Assembly (NCBI GenBank): GCA_019677205.1 | Contig: JAAMXY010001437.1 | Location: 1 to 28,720 of the forward strand | Direction: 5' to 3' | Source: Pinguiococcus pyrenoidosus | Lineage: Eukaryota > Sar > Pinguiophyceae > Pinguiochrysidales > Pinguiochrysidaceae | Length of the DNA: 28,720 nt | Part shown: piece after piece, positions 1 through 9,545 of the stretch | Numbering within the stretch: position 1 is the stretch's first letter | How the letters are laid out: the number at the start of each line of letters is the position of its first letter | Notes under the pieces: model-generated | Seen by the model: only the letters and a program-made list of their open reading frames with translations | The model's database searches: none | Told to the model about the DNA's origin: nothing | Made by a program: the position numbers and the translations under genes

Positions 1-485
1 ATGCTTCGTCTCGGCCTCTGCAAGCCCCATGGGATCCGCGTTGGAGTCCAAACCCAAGCCTCAGCGCAGCCTCTTGTCGCTCTGTCACGGTTTCACCCAA
101 CAACCTGCGGGCGCGGAGCTTGACTCGTGGACAGAGAAGGGTCAGGACAGAGTCTACGGACAGAGTCCGCGGGGACAGAGTCCGCGAGGACAGACGGAAA
201 GACTTTCAAATTCGTCATCGAACCGTTATCAAAACCTGATAAAAAACTGAAAAATGTTGTAATAAATTTCATTACAATAGAGTGTAAAACTTTCTCTTAT
301 TAACGGCCGCTTGAGCTTTTGCCAATCCCCGCGGTTTTTCTCCATTTGTTCCAGGGTACTTGTGGAGGTTTTGGGCGCAGTGTGGCTGCGGTCTGTTGAG
401 ATCTTGGCCTCTTCTTGCTTTCTTATCCAGCGGCCATTCTGAATCGCGGCGGAACGTGACTCTTGCGCTCACAGGGCGTGCCAAG
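1..485. other. Non-coding flank upstream of IFT140
   Basis: No gene is recognised here. An ATG-started 73-codon frame at 29-250 has no family resemblance and runs through a 15-bp tandem repeat, so it is not called. Positions about 205-302 are strikingly AT-rich compared with the GC-rich surroundings and contain a perfect inverted repeat (TTGTAAT at 257-263, ATTACAA at 271-277). Such a patch could be the 3' end or polyadenylation region of a gene lying to the left, or a promoter element. The last ~100 bases are the likely 5' UTR of IFT140. Confidence 0.6.
145..197. repeat. 15-bp tandem repeat, about 3.5 copies
   Basis: The unit begins GGACAGAGTCCGCG. Two full copies lie at 158-172 and 173-187, a diverged 13-bp copy at 145-157 and a partial one at 188-197. 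It is a minisatellite-like tract in the flank of IFT140, with no visible function. Confidence 0.8.
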
Positions 486-3400
486 ATGTCTCTCTTCCTG
501 GATCACCGATGCGAAGAGGGCAAGGAGGCCGAGGCCAGCGCCACCTGCATCGCATGGGCGGAGACTCAGCGCGTCCTCGCCGTCGGATATGAGGACAATC
601 GAGTGTCGTTCTATGCTGAGGAAGGTAATTCGAATCCTCCAAGGTTTTGCGTCGCGGAGACCGCAACCTTCAAGACGCCGAACTGAGGATTTCTGCAACA
701 AGAAGCCTCTTCGCCTGTCTCACGTATCGTCTACCCTCCACCACATAGGCCAGAGCCTACCGATGGCCGAGATTCGCCAGGCTGGGAGCGCCACGGTGCT
801 TGCGTGGCAGCCGCAAGGGCGATTGCTGGCGGTCGGCTGGTCCGACGGAAGCGTGAGCACCTGGGCACTGTCCAGGGCAGCTGCGGCCCCGTCTGACGGG
901 CCCAATGTGGAGCGGTCGACCAGTGCCAGCAGCCGCGTGGTGGCCAGCAACTCCAACGAGCATTCCACGCCGATCACGTTCCTCGTGTGGTCTCCAGGCG
1001 GCAACCGTATCGTCACGGGGGATCAGAGCGGCGTGTGTACCGTGTGGAAGACGGACCGAGGCTCCATGAAAGTCGCTGCTACCTACCGCCGCAAGGGCCG
1101 CCTCACGGACGTTGTGTTCTGCACGAACTCGTCGTATCAGTCATTGGCCGGAGACCTGCTCTCGAAGGCCATCTCGCCGCTGTTCTTCTTCAGCACGGAC
1201 CAGGGGGTCGTCTGCCATGCGGACGACCTCGGCCACTGCACCGACGTGTGCAACCTCAGCTCCGGAGTCGATCGCATTGTCTTCTACGAGGATCGGTCGA
1301 AGCTGATCGTGATCACGCGAAGCCTGTGGATGACACAACTGGACGTAGATGGAGAGGGCCACGCAACGCCGGGCATGACGGTGAAGCTAAGCGTCGCCGG
1401 CGACGCGCCAAAGAAGGGCATTCACGAGCTCCGGTGGGCCGGATCTGGCTTGCTCGCGACCGCGAGCGGAGAAGACTTGGTGCGATTCTGGAACCTTACC
1501 AAGGGGGCAAACTACGCGATGAAGCTGGAAAGCGCCGGCGCCACGAAGAGCGATCGCGCGCGATCCGTCTCGTTCAGCCCCGAGCATCGGCTGCTCGCCG
1601 TGGGCACACAGGAGGGCAAGGTGTTGCTGTGGAGATTCAATGGTGAGTACGACGAGCCGGCGAGGGCCAGTCCCGCCAAGCCTAGGAGTGGGCAACGAGC
1701 GGGCCGAGGTGGCGGGAAGGAGTCCTGGGAGGCTTTGCCTCCGATCGGCCTTAGCAGCGAAGTGACCAGCTTGCGGTGGTGCAAGGGCGCCGCGCTCCTC
1801 GCAGCAATGACCTCGGAAGGGATCTACCAGCTGAGCGAAACTATTCTGCAGCAGCGGATGACAGAAGACGTGGCAGTTGTGCAACTGGGAGCCAGGACCC
1901 TTCATGTCGAGTGGTTGTACGCGGACGTCGGCTACGGCCTTGGCCACGGCGCGGAGGAGCCCGAGTACGTCGAGGGATTTACCATCGACGCCGGTATCAA
2001 CGTGAAAGGACTCTGCATCGGCGGTGAGGCTCCGCACGCACTCGCCGTGTGGAACGGAAAGGACGCGGAGATCTGGGAGCTGGACCGAGTTGAAGGGATC
2101 CGCAGGAGTGCCTTCAGCAGCTCGGCGAGCGACATGGTCCTCATGGCGCAGGGCGAGGACGTCACGCTGTATTGCTGCAAGGACAACGAAGTGCAGGTCT
2201 GCAATGCTGCCGGCATGCCCGGGAAGGGACGACCGGGCTCGTTCACCTCCGAGGAGGGCTTCCCCGTGCATCTGGATTCCAACGGAGAGTTCATGGCCTG
2301 CGTGACCGACAAGGGCATCATCAAGCGATACTCCCAAAAGGCGGTGCACGTGAAGCAAGTTGGCTCCGTCGGCCGCTTTGTCCACCCCGAGACCGGCGAG
2401 AGCCTCGGCGTTGTCCGTCAGATGCGGGTGAACTGCGATGGAACTCGCGTGGCGCTGCTCTGTGACCGAGTTCGCGGCACGGGATCCCTCGAACTGCGGG
2501 AGCCTGACACCAAAGTCCACGTCTACGACTCTGCACGCGACGTGGTCCTGAGCCACTCCTTCGGGCAGAGGTACCCGGTCGGGATTTTCTGGGACTCGGA
2601 AGATCCCAAGCTCCTCACCATCGAAACCAGAAGGATGCGCTGGGTCCGGGATCGGGAAGAGCAGGAGCGGAAAGAGGATGCAGCAGCAGCAATGCGCGCC
2701 GCTGCCGCGGACGACTCGGAGCGTGACAATGATGACGACCGTTCGTCAGAAGCACCCTCGCAGGTGGCTGAGGCCAAGGGGGACTCCAAGTTCGAAAGCA
2801 GGGTCCAACTCGTCGGAGTGAAAGGGGCGAAGGACGACTCCAGCGGAGATCGCCATTTCGATGCCAAGCAAAGAGGCGAGGCCGTCACCGATCGAGCAAG
2901 GGCGCGCCGCACGCGTGCTCGCGCTCTCCCAAAGTCCGGAGCGGCTCTCGGGGGAAACTCGGAGGCGGAGATCGAGGTCGTGACGGTGTTTGTCACGGCG
3001 GACGACGGCATCCTGCTCCAGGACGCCTTCTCTCTCACGCCGCCGGAGGACTCGCTCCTTGGGATCGGCGTGCCCAAGGTCTATCTCTGCTGTCGCGGGA
3101 ACGCTTCGCACTACTCGGCGCCTCCGGGAGGGCCAAAGGACGACGCTGACGTGAGGGTAACTGCTCAGATCGTTCGGTCGCGGGTCATGAGAGACTTCGT
3201 CGGCCTGGAGAACATTGATCCCGATGTGAAGAAAGCGCTGCTTCGATTCAGCTACTGCCTCGCCACGGGGAACATGGACGCCGCGTACAGGGCGGTGAAG
3301 CTGATTCGAAGCCCGGGCGTCTGGCAGAACATGGCGCACATGTGTGTCAAGACGAAGCGGCTTGACGTCGCAGAGGTCTGCCTCGGCAATATGGGACACG

Positions 3401-5502
3401 CTCGAGGCGCCGCGGCCGTTCGGCAAGCGCGCAGCGAAGCCGATGCGACCGACGAGACCGTCATCGCCGCCATTGCCATTCAGCTCGGCATGCTCAACGA
3501 CGCGCAGCGGCTGTACAACGAGAGTGGCAGACACGATCTGTTGAACAAGCTGTATCAGTCGGCGGGCCTCTGGGACCGGGCATTGCAGGTGGCAGAACGC
3601 CAAGATCGCATCCACCTCAAGGCAACGCACCATGCCTTCGCGAGGCACCTTGAATCCATCGGCGACTTCGCCAAGGCTGAAAGGCACTACAAACGCGCCG
3701 AGACCCATCGGAGCGAGGTTCCCAGGATGCTCTTCGAGCAGCATCGCCTCGAAGACCTCGAGAAGTACGTCTCGCGGACTACCGACACCGAGCTCCAACG
3801 TTGGTGGGCAGCCTACTGCGAGTCCATTGGGGACTTCGAGAAGGCGGGGATCTTCTACAAGCGGGCTGGCGATGACCTCAGCCGCGTCCGCCTGGCGTGC
3901 TACAACCGAGAGTTGGAGCGAGCGGCCGAGATCATCAATGAGACCAAGTCGCCTTCGGCCGCATACCACATGGCAAGGCATCTGGAAGGCATCAACGAGA
4001 TCCGCGAGGCCATTGTGTACTACGCGAAAAGCGGCTGCTACAACCATGCGATTCGCCTCGCCAAGGCGCACAGGCTGGACGCGGAGCTCATGGGGTTCGC
4101 TGTGAAGGCTCGCCCGGCGCTCATGGTCGAGTGCGCCGCCTACTTCGAAGCCAAGGGCGAGGTTGAGAAAGCAGTTCAGCTATACCAGAAGGGTGGCGAC
4201 ATCGCCAAGGCCATGGACCTTTGCTTCCGGGCTGGCAAGCAGGGTCGCCACTCCGCCTTTGACGTGCTTCGCTCCATCACGGATGGACTCGGGGAAGGAA
4301 CCTCTCCAGAGGTGCTCGCACGGTGTGCGAGGTTCCTCATTGAGCACAAGCAGTATGACCGGGCCGTGGGTCTCTACATCAACGGGAATCGAAGGCGGGA
4401 AGCCATCGAGCTGTGCTTGGAGCAAGACGTTCGCATCACGGAGGAGATGGCGGAGCGCCTCACGCCTCCGGACAGGAGCGCCCGGTCCACGCGCCCAATG
4501 CGGGGCTCGCGTCGCACGCTTCGAGATGACAAGGGAGAGGGCAAGGCTCCGGCGGATCAAGGCGACCGCGCTAGTCGCGAGGAGGACAAGGAGCTCCTGA
4601 AGCTTCTTGCCAAGGCGTGCAAGAGGCAAGGAAGCCTCCACGTGGCCTACAAGAGCTACCAGAAGGCCGGCGAGCACAGGGATGCGTTGCGATGTCTCAT
4701 GGACGCCGGCGACACTGCAACCGTCATCTTCTATGCGAAGAAGGTCGGCAAGAGGAGCAAGGACATCCTCATTCTCGCCGCGAACTACTTGCAGTCCCTC
4801 GACTGGCACGGCGATGACAACATCCTCAAGGCGGTGGTGTTCTTCTACAAGACGGCCGGAGACCTCGAGAAGCTCGCCACGTTCTTCGACGCCTGTGCAG
4901 CCAAGGAGATCGATGAGTACAGCGACTATGAGAAGGCCCTGGCAGCCCTGCGCGAAGCCGCGAAGCATCTCGCCAACAGCCAGGACAGCCTCGCCAAGGA
5001 GGAGTTGCAGAGCTCTTTGCAGGAGCGCATCTTCACTGTCCAGCGCTTCGTCACCGCGCAGCAGCTGGCCAGCTCCGATCCGGAGGAGATGCTGCGAATT
5101 TGCGCGCAGCTGCTGCAGACGCAGGAGGTTGAGGGGGGCATCCGGACGGGCGACGTCTTCGCCTTGTGCATAGGTCACCACTGCAAGCAGCAAGAATGGG
5201 ACCACGCTTACGGCCTGCTGGAGGACATGCGCGCGAGGGGTCTGCCCGTCGAGCCATACGTTCGCAGAGCGGTGGTCGAGACGATTCACAAGATGACCGG
5301 AGTTCCTCTCCCAGCTGGCGAGGACACGAAGCTGGGCGACGAAGAGGAGGACGACGAGCTCGACGAGGAGATTGATGAGGATGTCGAGGAGGACGACGCC
5401 GACGTCGACCCTGAGGAGTACGAGGGCAAAGGCGACGACGACGACGAGCTTGGGGCAGCCCCGTATGCCCTTGGCGAGGCAAAGCGCGGCGGTAGATATT
5501 AG
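486..5502 (+). CDS. IFT140: Intraflagellar transport protein 140 (IFT-A core subunit)
   Basis: Exons are 486-624 and 749-5502 (1630 aa); the 124-bp GT-AG intron is phase 1 and joins YAEEG to QSLPMAE. IFT140 is a core subunit of the IFT-A complex, which drives retrograde transport in cilia and imports membrane proteins. The N-terminal half is WD40 propeller sequence (for example LAVGWSDGSVSTW and LLATASGEDLVRFWN). The C-terminal half, from about residue 857, is TPR-like, starting with the family hallmarks RDFVGLE and CVKTKRLDVAEVCLGNMGHA (about 910), then NYLQSLDW, and ending in an acidic tail (about 1577-1607) as in animal IFT140. The human protein is 1462 aa; the excess comes from a charged low-complexity insert at about 680-783 and a smaller basic insert near nt 4465-4590. 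The ATG at 486 gives MSLFLDH, matching the family start; the frame is open further upstream only from a TTG. A GTGAGT at 1643 lies in an open, alignable frame and is not treated as a splice site. Confidence 0.97.
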
Positions 5503-5621
5503 GAGCCCTGCAGCAGCCAAGATCAGCTTCAGAAGTTCAATCCTCTTCCCCCTAGACTGAGGCGTCGCTGCGCCGCCTCATCCACGCAGGATGGCTACGC
5601 CGATCCCAGAATCCCATCTAT

Positions 5622-6815
5622 CTATGCCCGCCCAAGGGCTATCGATCTGAGCTCCTTCATCTCCGAAATGGTGTACACAGTCTTTCCGTCGACAAAAGTG
5701 CCATACTGTCGCCGCTTCCCCCCCTTGCCGCTTGTTCCCGGCCTCATGGGCACCTCTGAAGGGTTGCGCAGTTCCAATGGGCTGTCGTCCTCTTCCCACT
5801 CTGCATGTGCATCCTCGAACAGTCCCTCCTCCTCGTCCACGTCGCCTCCTTCCATTGCTTCGCCTTCTTCCGTTGCTTCGCCTTCTTCCCTTACTTCGCC
5901 TTCTTCCCTTACTTCGCCTGCTTCCCTTACTCCTCCTTCTTCCCTTACTTCGCCTCCTTCTCTGCCCTCCATTTGCGCCGCGTGGCCATTCCTCCGGCGG
6001 TTCCTCGACTGCGCGGGACGCTCGGCTTCCCTCGTTTTCTGCCTCTTGTTGCTTGGTCTACTACTTGCTGGATCGCCCACGCGATTGCCTATCGCTTCAC
6101 CGTTCGCCTCCGCCGAGCCTCCTTGCCACCAAGTCCCTTCGCGGCCTTCGTGGCCATCTGGTATCCGTGGCTCCTCCTCTTCTGCCTCGTCCGCTGCCGT
6201 ATCCGTCGAGCGAGAACGCCGGCTAGCTTCTTGCTGGCCAGGTCTACGTCGAGAGGCACTGGGCCTGTCCATCTGCCCGCTGCCCGTCTGATGATGGCCG
6301 TTCCCTCCCCCTTCGACGGCCGCCCGAAGCGGCTCGGCCAGCTGCTGGGCCACTCGCGCCGCGTTCGCCGACTTCTCTTGATCGCCGCATGCAACATAGA
6401 CCTGCTCCAGGAGTAGCCAGACATCAACGAGGGTGGCCACGAAGGCCGCGCACTGCGGATCGGCCGCCGCGGCCGTCAAGTGGCCCACGTTTCTCTCGGC
6501 CGTCCGCACGCTCATCTCGTACATCTCTTTGGCGGTGGCGATGGCTCCCTCCTGAAGCGCCAGGTCTCCCAGATGTCTGCACACTAAGAACAGCGCCGCT
6601 GCGTCCTTGTCGCTGTTGCCTCTACAAGCGCGCTTCTTCCGCTTGCGGCCGTTCACTTTCGGCGGCCGAAGCCGCCGCAGCAGCCGCTCAAACACGCGGC
6701 TGCTGGAGCCGGAGACGCCGCTGCTCTTCAGCGCGGCTGCTTGGATCAGCTCTAGGCGGACCTCGGCGTCTCCGAGGCCCGCCTCCATGATTAGGTCCCA
6801 AGCGGACTGCTGCAT
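5622..6815 (-). CDS. Unrecognised protein: helical N-terminus, acidic repeat-rich C-terminus
   Basis: This is a single-exon frame of 397 aa from ATG 6815 to a stop at 5622. I do not recognise the family. The N-terminal ~170 residues look all-helical, with two TPR-like stretches (ALFLVCRHLGDLALQEG and WLLLEQVYVACGDQEKS). A basic cluster, NGRKRKKR, near residue 55 could be a nuclear localisation signal. The middle is disordered, rich in R, S, E and G. Residues about 283-324 are a tandem hexapeptide (EEGEVR-like) from an 18-bp DNA repeat, followed by an acidic patch (DVDEEEGLFED). The end, YGTFVDGKTVYTISEMKEL, is less biased and may be a conserved tail. It converges on IFT140 (119-bp gap) and diverges from PTAR1 (217-bp gap). 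A nuclear regulatory role is only a guess from composition. Confidence 0.75.
   Translation of the reverse strand: MQQSAWDLIMEAGLGDAEVRLELIQAAALKSSGVSGSSSRVFERLLRRLRPPKVNGRKRKKRACRGNSDKDAAALFLVCRHLGDLALQEGAIATAKEMYEMSVRTAERNVGHLTAAAADPQCAAFVATLVDVWLLLEQVYVACGDQEKSANAARVAQQLAEPLRAAVEGGGNGHHQTGSGQMDRPSASRRRPGQQEASRRSRSTDTAADEAEEEEPRIPDGHEGREGTWWQGGSAEANGEAIGNRVGDPASSRPSNKRQKTREAERPAQSRNRRRNGHAAQMEGREGGEVREEGGVREAGEVREEGEVREEGEATEEGEAMEGGDVDEEEGLFEDAHAEWEEDDSPLELRNPSEVPMRPGTSGKGGKRRQYGTFVDGKTVYTISEMKELRSIALGRA
5843..5968 (-). repeat. 18-bp coding tandem repeat, about 7 units
   Basis: On the + strand the unit reads CGCCTTCTTCCCTTACTT. Units start at 5843, 5861, 5879, 5897, 5915 and 5933, with a degenerate one from 5951; the units at 5879 and 5897 are identical. 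Read on the minus strand it encodes the EEGEVR/EEGEAT hexapeptides. All changes keep the frame, so copy-number change would lengthen or shorten the acidic tract without breaking the gene. Confidence 0.9.
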
Positions 6816-7032
6816 GCCTTGGACGCTGAGGTTTGGAGGAAAAAAAAACGCGCGTAAGGCAAAACGGCGCGAGTGTCCACCTCCGTGTCGCTAGATTCTC
6901 ACAGGATGTGCCAGCTGTGTAACGTGAAACACAGGTCAATAGTAGCCTGTTGATCACTAGAGATCCGCGAGCAGAAGATAAACGCAGCCCAAAAACGCCG
7001 CCCTTTTCGCGGCGTCGCGCCGCAGATACTCC
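6816..7032. promoter_or_regulatory. Divergent promoter region: unknown protein / PTAR1
   Basis: These 217 bp between two head-to-head start codons must hold both 5' UTRs and promoters. No TATA box or clear element is recognised. A run of eight A residues lies at 6840-6847. Confidence 0.55.
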
Positions 7033-8688
7033 ATGGCAGGTCCGGGAGCCTTCGCTGCGCTCGAAAGGCTCTTTGAGCTGCAGCCGTCCGCCTGCGAAGT
7101 ACGTCCACTGGATCTTCCACTCGCTCTGCCGCCAATCCTCAGGATCTTTTTGCAGCTAGGGGTGGTCTTCACGGCAGATTCGCCTTCCGTTCGCGAGGTT
7201 TCCGACGCCGCATTGGAGGCTTTTGCGGGTGGCGTCAATGGCGTCTTCGGCGGTGAAGGCCGAGTCGGCGTCGCGAGCTCTGTGCTGCTGGCGCTGCTCA
7301 CTGAGGCGCAGCGCCGCTTCGGCGCCAGCAAAGCAGACCTGGCCGCCAGTCGCGCGGTGCTGCTGGTGGCGGCAGACCACAGTGATGCGTGGAACGCGCG
7401 AAAGCGGGCGGTGCTGGCTGGTCTGTGCTCTCCCAAGGATGAAGTGGCGCTGCTGGACCTCATCTTCACCAAGCACACCAAGGCGGCCTTCGCCTGGTAC
7501 CATCGCAAATGGTGCATCCGTAGGCTCCAGGGAGAGCAGCGTCGGGAGCAGCTTCGCGAGGAATTGACGGTGTGCGCGAAGGTGGCTGACGTGTACCCCA
7601 AGAACTACTACGCGTGGACGCACCGCCTCTGGGCGTTGCGGCAGCAGCTTTCCCAGCCGGATGGCCAAGAGGTGCTGGAGCAAGAGCTCCGGGCTACGAG
7701 AGAATGGCTGCGCCTGCACCCCAGTGATCACAGCGCGGTGCAGTACCGTATCCAAGTGGTGCAGCTGGCGCTGCACAGCGTGCAGAGGCGCAGCTCGCCG
7801 GATGATAGAGGCAGCCGCGTGCGGGCGGCCTTGGCTGTCAGCGCGCGGGAGCTAGGGGTCTTCCACGTGCTTTGCGTCGCGAGGCCGGGCCACCAGTCGC
7901 TGTGGTACGGTAGAGGAGCTTTGTTCCATGCGCTGAAATCTTCCCTCGATCTGCTGCAGCGGCCACAGGGGCAACAGGAACGGGGAACGGACGTGCGTCG
8001 GGAAGTATCGCAGATGACCGCGCGAGAGGCAAGGTCGGTCTCCAACTGTCCGACGCTGCAGGCTGCATGGCGTTGCGTGCAGAGCCAGGACGAAGTGATT
8101 GATACGTACCGGGGGTGGTGGCGATCCGACGACCTCGGCCTCCCGATGAAGGACGCGGACACGGCAATAGAGACGGCCACGGACGCGGCAATGGGGATGG
8201 ACGCGGAAACGACGGCCGAGTGGATGGAGACGCCAGACATGGATCTGGAAGAAGCTTCATTTCAAGACCTGGCACAACCATCGGACCCGTCGCTCTTGAC
8301 GGGGGTTATCACGGAAGCGATCGGCGAGCAGCTTGCTGATCTATCGTTGAAGTTGGCGCCCGGCGCCGTCGCTCGTGGCTTCCTTTGGCTTCTCGCACGG
8401 GAGCTGAGATGCGTACATCACGTCGCGCGCGACGCTGCGGTGTACAACTATTCCAGGCAGCGGTTCCACGCGCAGCGATACCGACTGCGCCTTGTGCATG
8501 ACTTCAGCGGTGGCCCTGCGCGGAGCTGCGTTCAGACCGCAGCTGAAGCAGACCCGACGCCGACGTCTGAGCCGCGGTCGTTCTCTTCGTGGCTCGCTCA
8601 AACTCAGCAGATCTTGACACGGCTCAATCTCGAAAAAGGGGGAAGGAACCTCGACTTAGAAGCAGACTTTGACGAAAATGCGCACTGA
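7033..8688 (+). CDS. PTAR1: Protein prenyltransferase alpha-subunit repeat protein (PTAR1-like)
   Basis: Single exon, 551 aa, ATG at 7033. Five prenyltransferase-alpha (PPTA) helical repeats with the W/N/R core are visible: SDAWNARKR (about 117), AFAWYHRKW (152), NYYAWTHRLW (191), SDHSAVQYR (231) and HQSLWYGRG (287). Spacing and wording fit PTAR1 better than FNTA or RABGGTA. In animals PTAR1 pairs with the RABGGTB beta subunit as geranylgeranyltransferase III, which acts on YKT6. The alpha subunit has no catalytic residues of its own, so a beta subunit encoded elsewhere is needed. At 551 aa it is longer than animal PTAR1: there are ~110 extra N-terminal residues and a D/A/T/M-rich insert at about 375-410 before a conserved-looking final helix block. 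It is convergent with a CPBP-type protease (89-bp gap). The family call is firm; the PTAR1 subtype is likely. Confidence 0.88.
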   Translation: MAGPGAFAALERLFELQPSACEVRPLDLPLALPPILRIFLQLGVVFTADSPSVREVSDAALEAFAGGVNGVFGGEGRVGVASSVLLALLTEAQRRFGASKADLAASRAVLLVAADHSDAWNARKRAVLAGLCSPKDEVALLDLIFTKHTKAAFAWYHRKWCIRRLQGEQRREQLREELTVCAKVADVYPKNYYAWTHRLWALRQQLSQPDGQEVLEQELRATREWLRLHPSDHSAVQYRIQVVQLALHSVQRRSSPDDRGSRVRAALAVSARELGVFHVLCVARPGHQSLWYGRGALFHALKSSLDLLQRPQGQQERGTDVRREVSQMTAREARSVSNCPTLQAAWRCVQSQDEVIDTYRGWWRSDDLGLPMKDADTAIETATDAAMGMDAETTAEWMETPDMDLEEASFQDLAQPSDPSLLTGVITEAIGEQLADLSLKLAPGAVARGFLWLLARELRCVHHVARDAAVYNYSRQRFHAQRYRLRLVHDFSGGPARSCVQTAAEADPTPTSEPRSFSSWLAQTQQILTRLNLEKGGRNLDLEADFDENAH

Positions 8689-8696
8689 CGCGCCGG

Positions 8697-8712
8697 CACG
8701 ATCTCGATCGTG
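8697..8712. repeat. Small inverted repeat in a convergent gap
   Basis: CACGAT and ATCGTG arms (6 bp) flank a CTCG loop, 8 bp after the PTAR1 stop, in the 89-bp gap between two convergent genes. It could fold in either 3' UTR, but a repeat this short may be chance. Confidence 0.45.
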
Positions 8713-8777
8713 CAGAGGCCGTGGGGCCGAGCTCCAAGCTCAGGATTGGTGGTGAAGAAGCAGATAAGCAGCCTTTC

Positions 8778-9545
8778 CTACGTTCCTGATCGCTTCAGGT
8801 CGACGAAGAGGTGCATGATGACCACAAAGTCGTACAGCACGTGTGCGATGATGGGCACGGCCAAGTTCTGCGTCGTCATCTGCAGCAGAGTACAGATGAA
8901 GCCGCCAACGACCACGGTCAAGAGCGCCGAGCTCCCCGTATGAGCCGCGCTGAAGACGGCCGTCGTGAGCAGCGCCGCCTTGATGGGTTGCATGAGCTTC
9001 AGCAGCCACGGCAGCAGCACTCCCCGGCACAGCGCCTCTTCGCTGATGCCGGCGGTGATCGCCATGAGAAAGGCGGTCCCGATGCCCTCTGCATGGCCCG
9101 TCTTGGATCCTCTCGGGAAGACGAGGCGCTGCGTGTTGACGAAGCTCCTCCGATACTCGGGTGCATCCACCCGGCGGCACAACCGAGCGCCTACGAGGAG
9201 GGCGGAGAAGCCCAGTAGCCCCTGCAGCGTCGTCCAGATGCCCAGCTTAAAGGTGGCAAAGGCGCCGATCCCCAGGAGCTGCCCGCTCACCACCGCCGCG
9301 GACAGGGCCTTGGCGTGGGTCCAGCACGACAGCCTGGCCATGAGCCAGGGCTGCGGCTGGTCCGGCAGGGCCAGCTCCTGCAGGCGCTGGCGAGGGGACT
9401 GCAAGCTCTCCGGCTGCTCCAGTCGGCGATTGCGGATGATCCGGGCCAGGGACCGCCGCGGGGACGTGAGCACTGCTTCCACGTGCGAGGTGCACAGGCA
9501 CAGGAGGATGGCGCCGCAGCACGCCAAGTGGCTTGCGCGGCCCAT
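8778..9545 (-). CDS. CPBP-family (CAAX/Abi) intramembrane metalloprotease
   Basis: Single exon, 255 aa, from ATG 9545; the frame extends to 9620 only through a TTG. The CPBP motifs are complete: EEALCR (E169, E170, R174), FSAAH (F198, H202) and HVLYD (H235, D239), lying in hydrophobic helices as in Rce1-type glutamate intramembrane proteases. Membrane segments are visible at about 80-104, 106-122, 156-180, 188-222 and 227-247. The N-terminus starts with a short hydrophobic stretch (CCGAILLCLCTSHVEA, residues 9-24) followed by a basic S/R-rich segment (SPRRSLARIIRNRR). That resembles a signal peptide plus transit peptide, as in secondary plastids, but a plain ER signal anchor is also possible. 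Related plant proteins sit in plastid membranes, while eukaryotic Rce1 cleaves prenylated CAAX proteins in the ER. The substrate cannot be told from sequence. Confidence 0.9.
   Translation of the reverse strand: MGRASHLACCGAILLCLCTSHVEAVLTSPRRSLARIIRNRRLEQPESLQSPRQRLQELALPDQPQPWLMARLSCWTHAKALSAAVVSGQLLGIGAFATFKLGIWTTLQGLLGFSALLVGARLCRRVDAPEYRRSFVNTQRLVFPRGSKTGHAEGIGTAFLMAITAGISEEALCRGVLLPWLLKLMQPIKAALLTTAVFSAAHTGSSALLTVVVGGFICTLLQMTTQNLAVPIIAHVLYDFVVIMHLFVDLKRSGT

Noticed and set aside
29..250. 73-codon frame in the left flank
   Set aside because: Runs across a tandem repeat and an AT-rich patch; no resemblance to any family.
626..640. TTCGAATCC word, tRNA T-loop-like
   Set aside because: It lies in the IFT140 intron right behind an exon; no acceptor stem, D-arm or anticodon arm fits around it.
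463..748. Unspliced IFT140 frame from a TTG at 463
   Set aside because: It starts at a non-ATG codon and translates the intron; the spliced ATG 486 version gives the family's normal N-terminus with matching phases.
1643..1760. GTGAGT donor-like site in IFT140
   Set aside because: The frame is open through it and the residues align with the family; the acceptors I checked (1754, 1757 and others) do not keep both phase and alignment.
4180..5520. 446-codon minus-strand frame opposite IFT140
   Set aside because: Antisense shadow of a conserved exon with high GC; no family resemblance. The same applies to the minus frames at 1387-2556 and 2746-4071.
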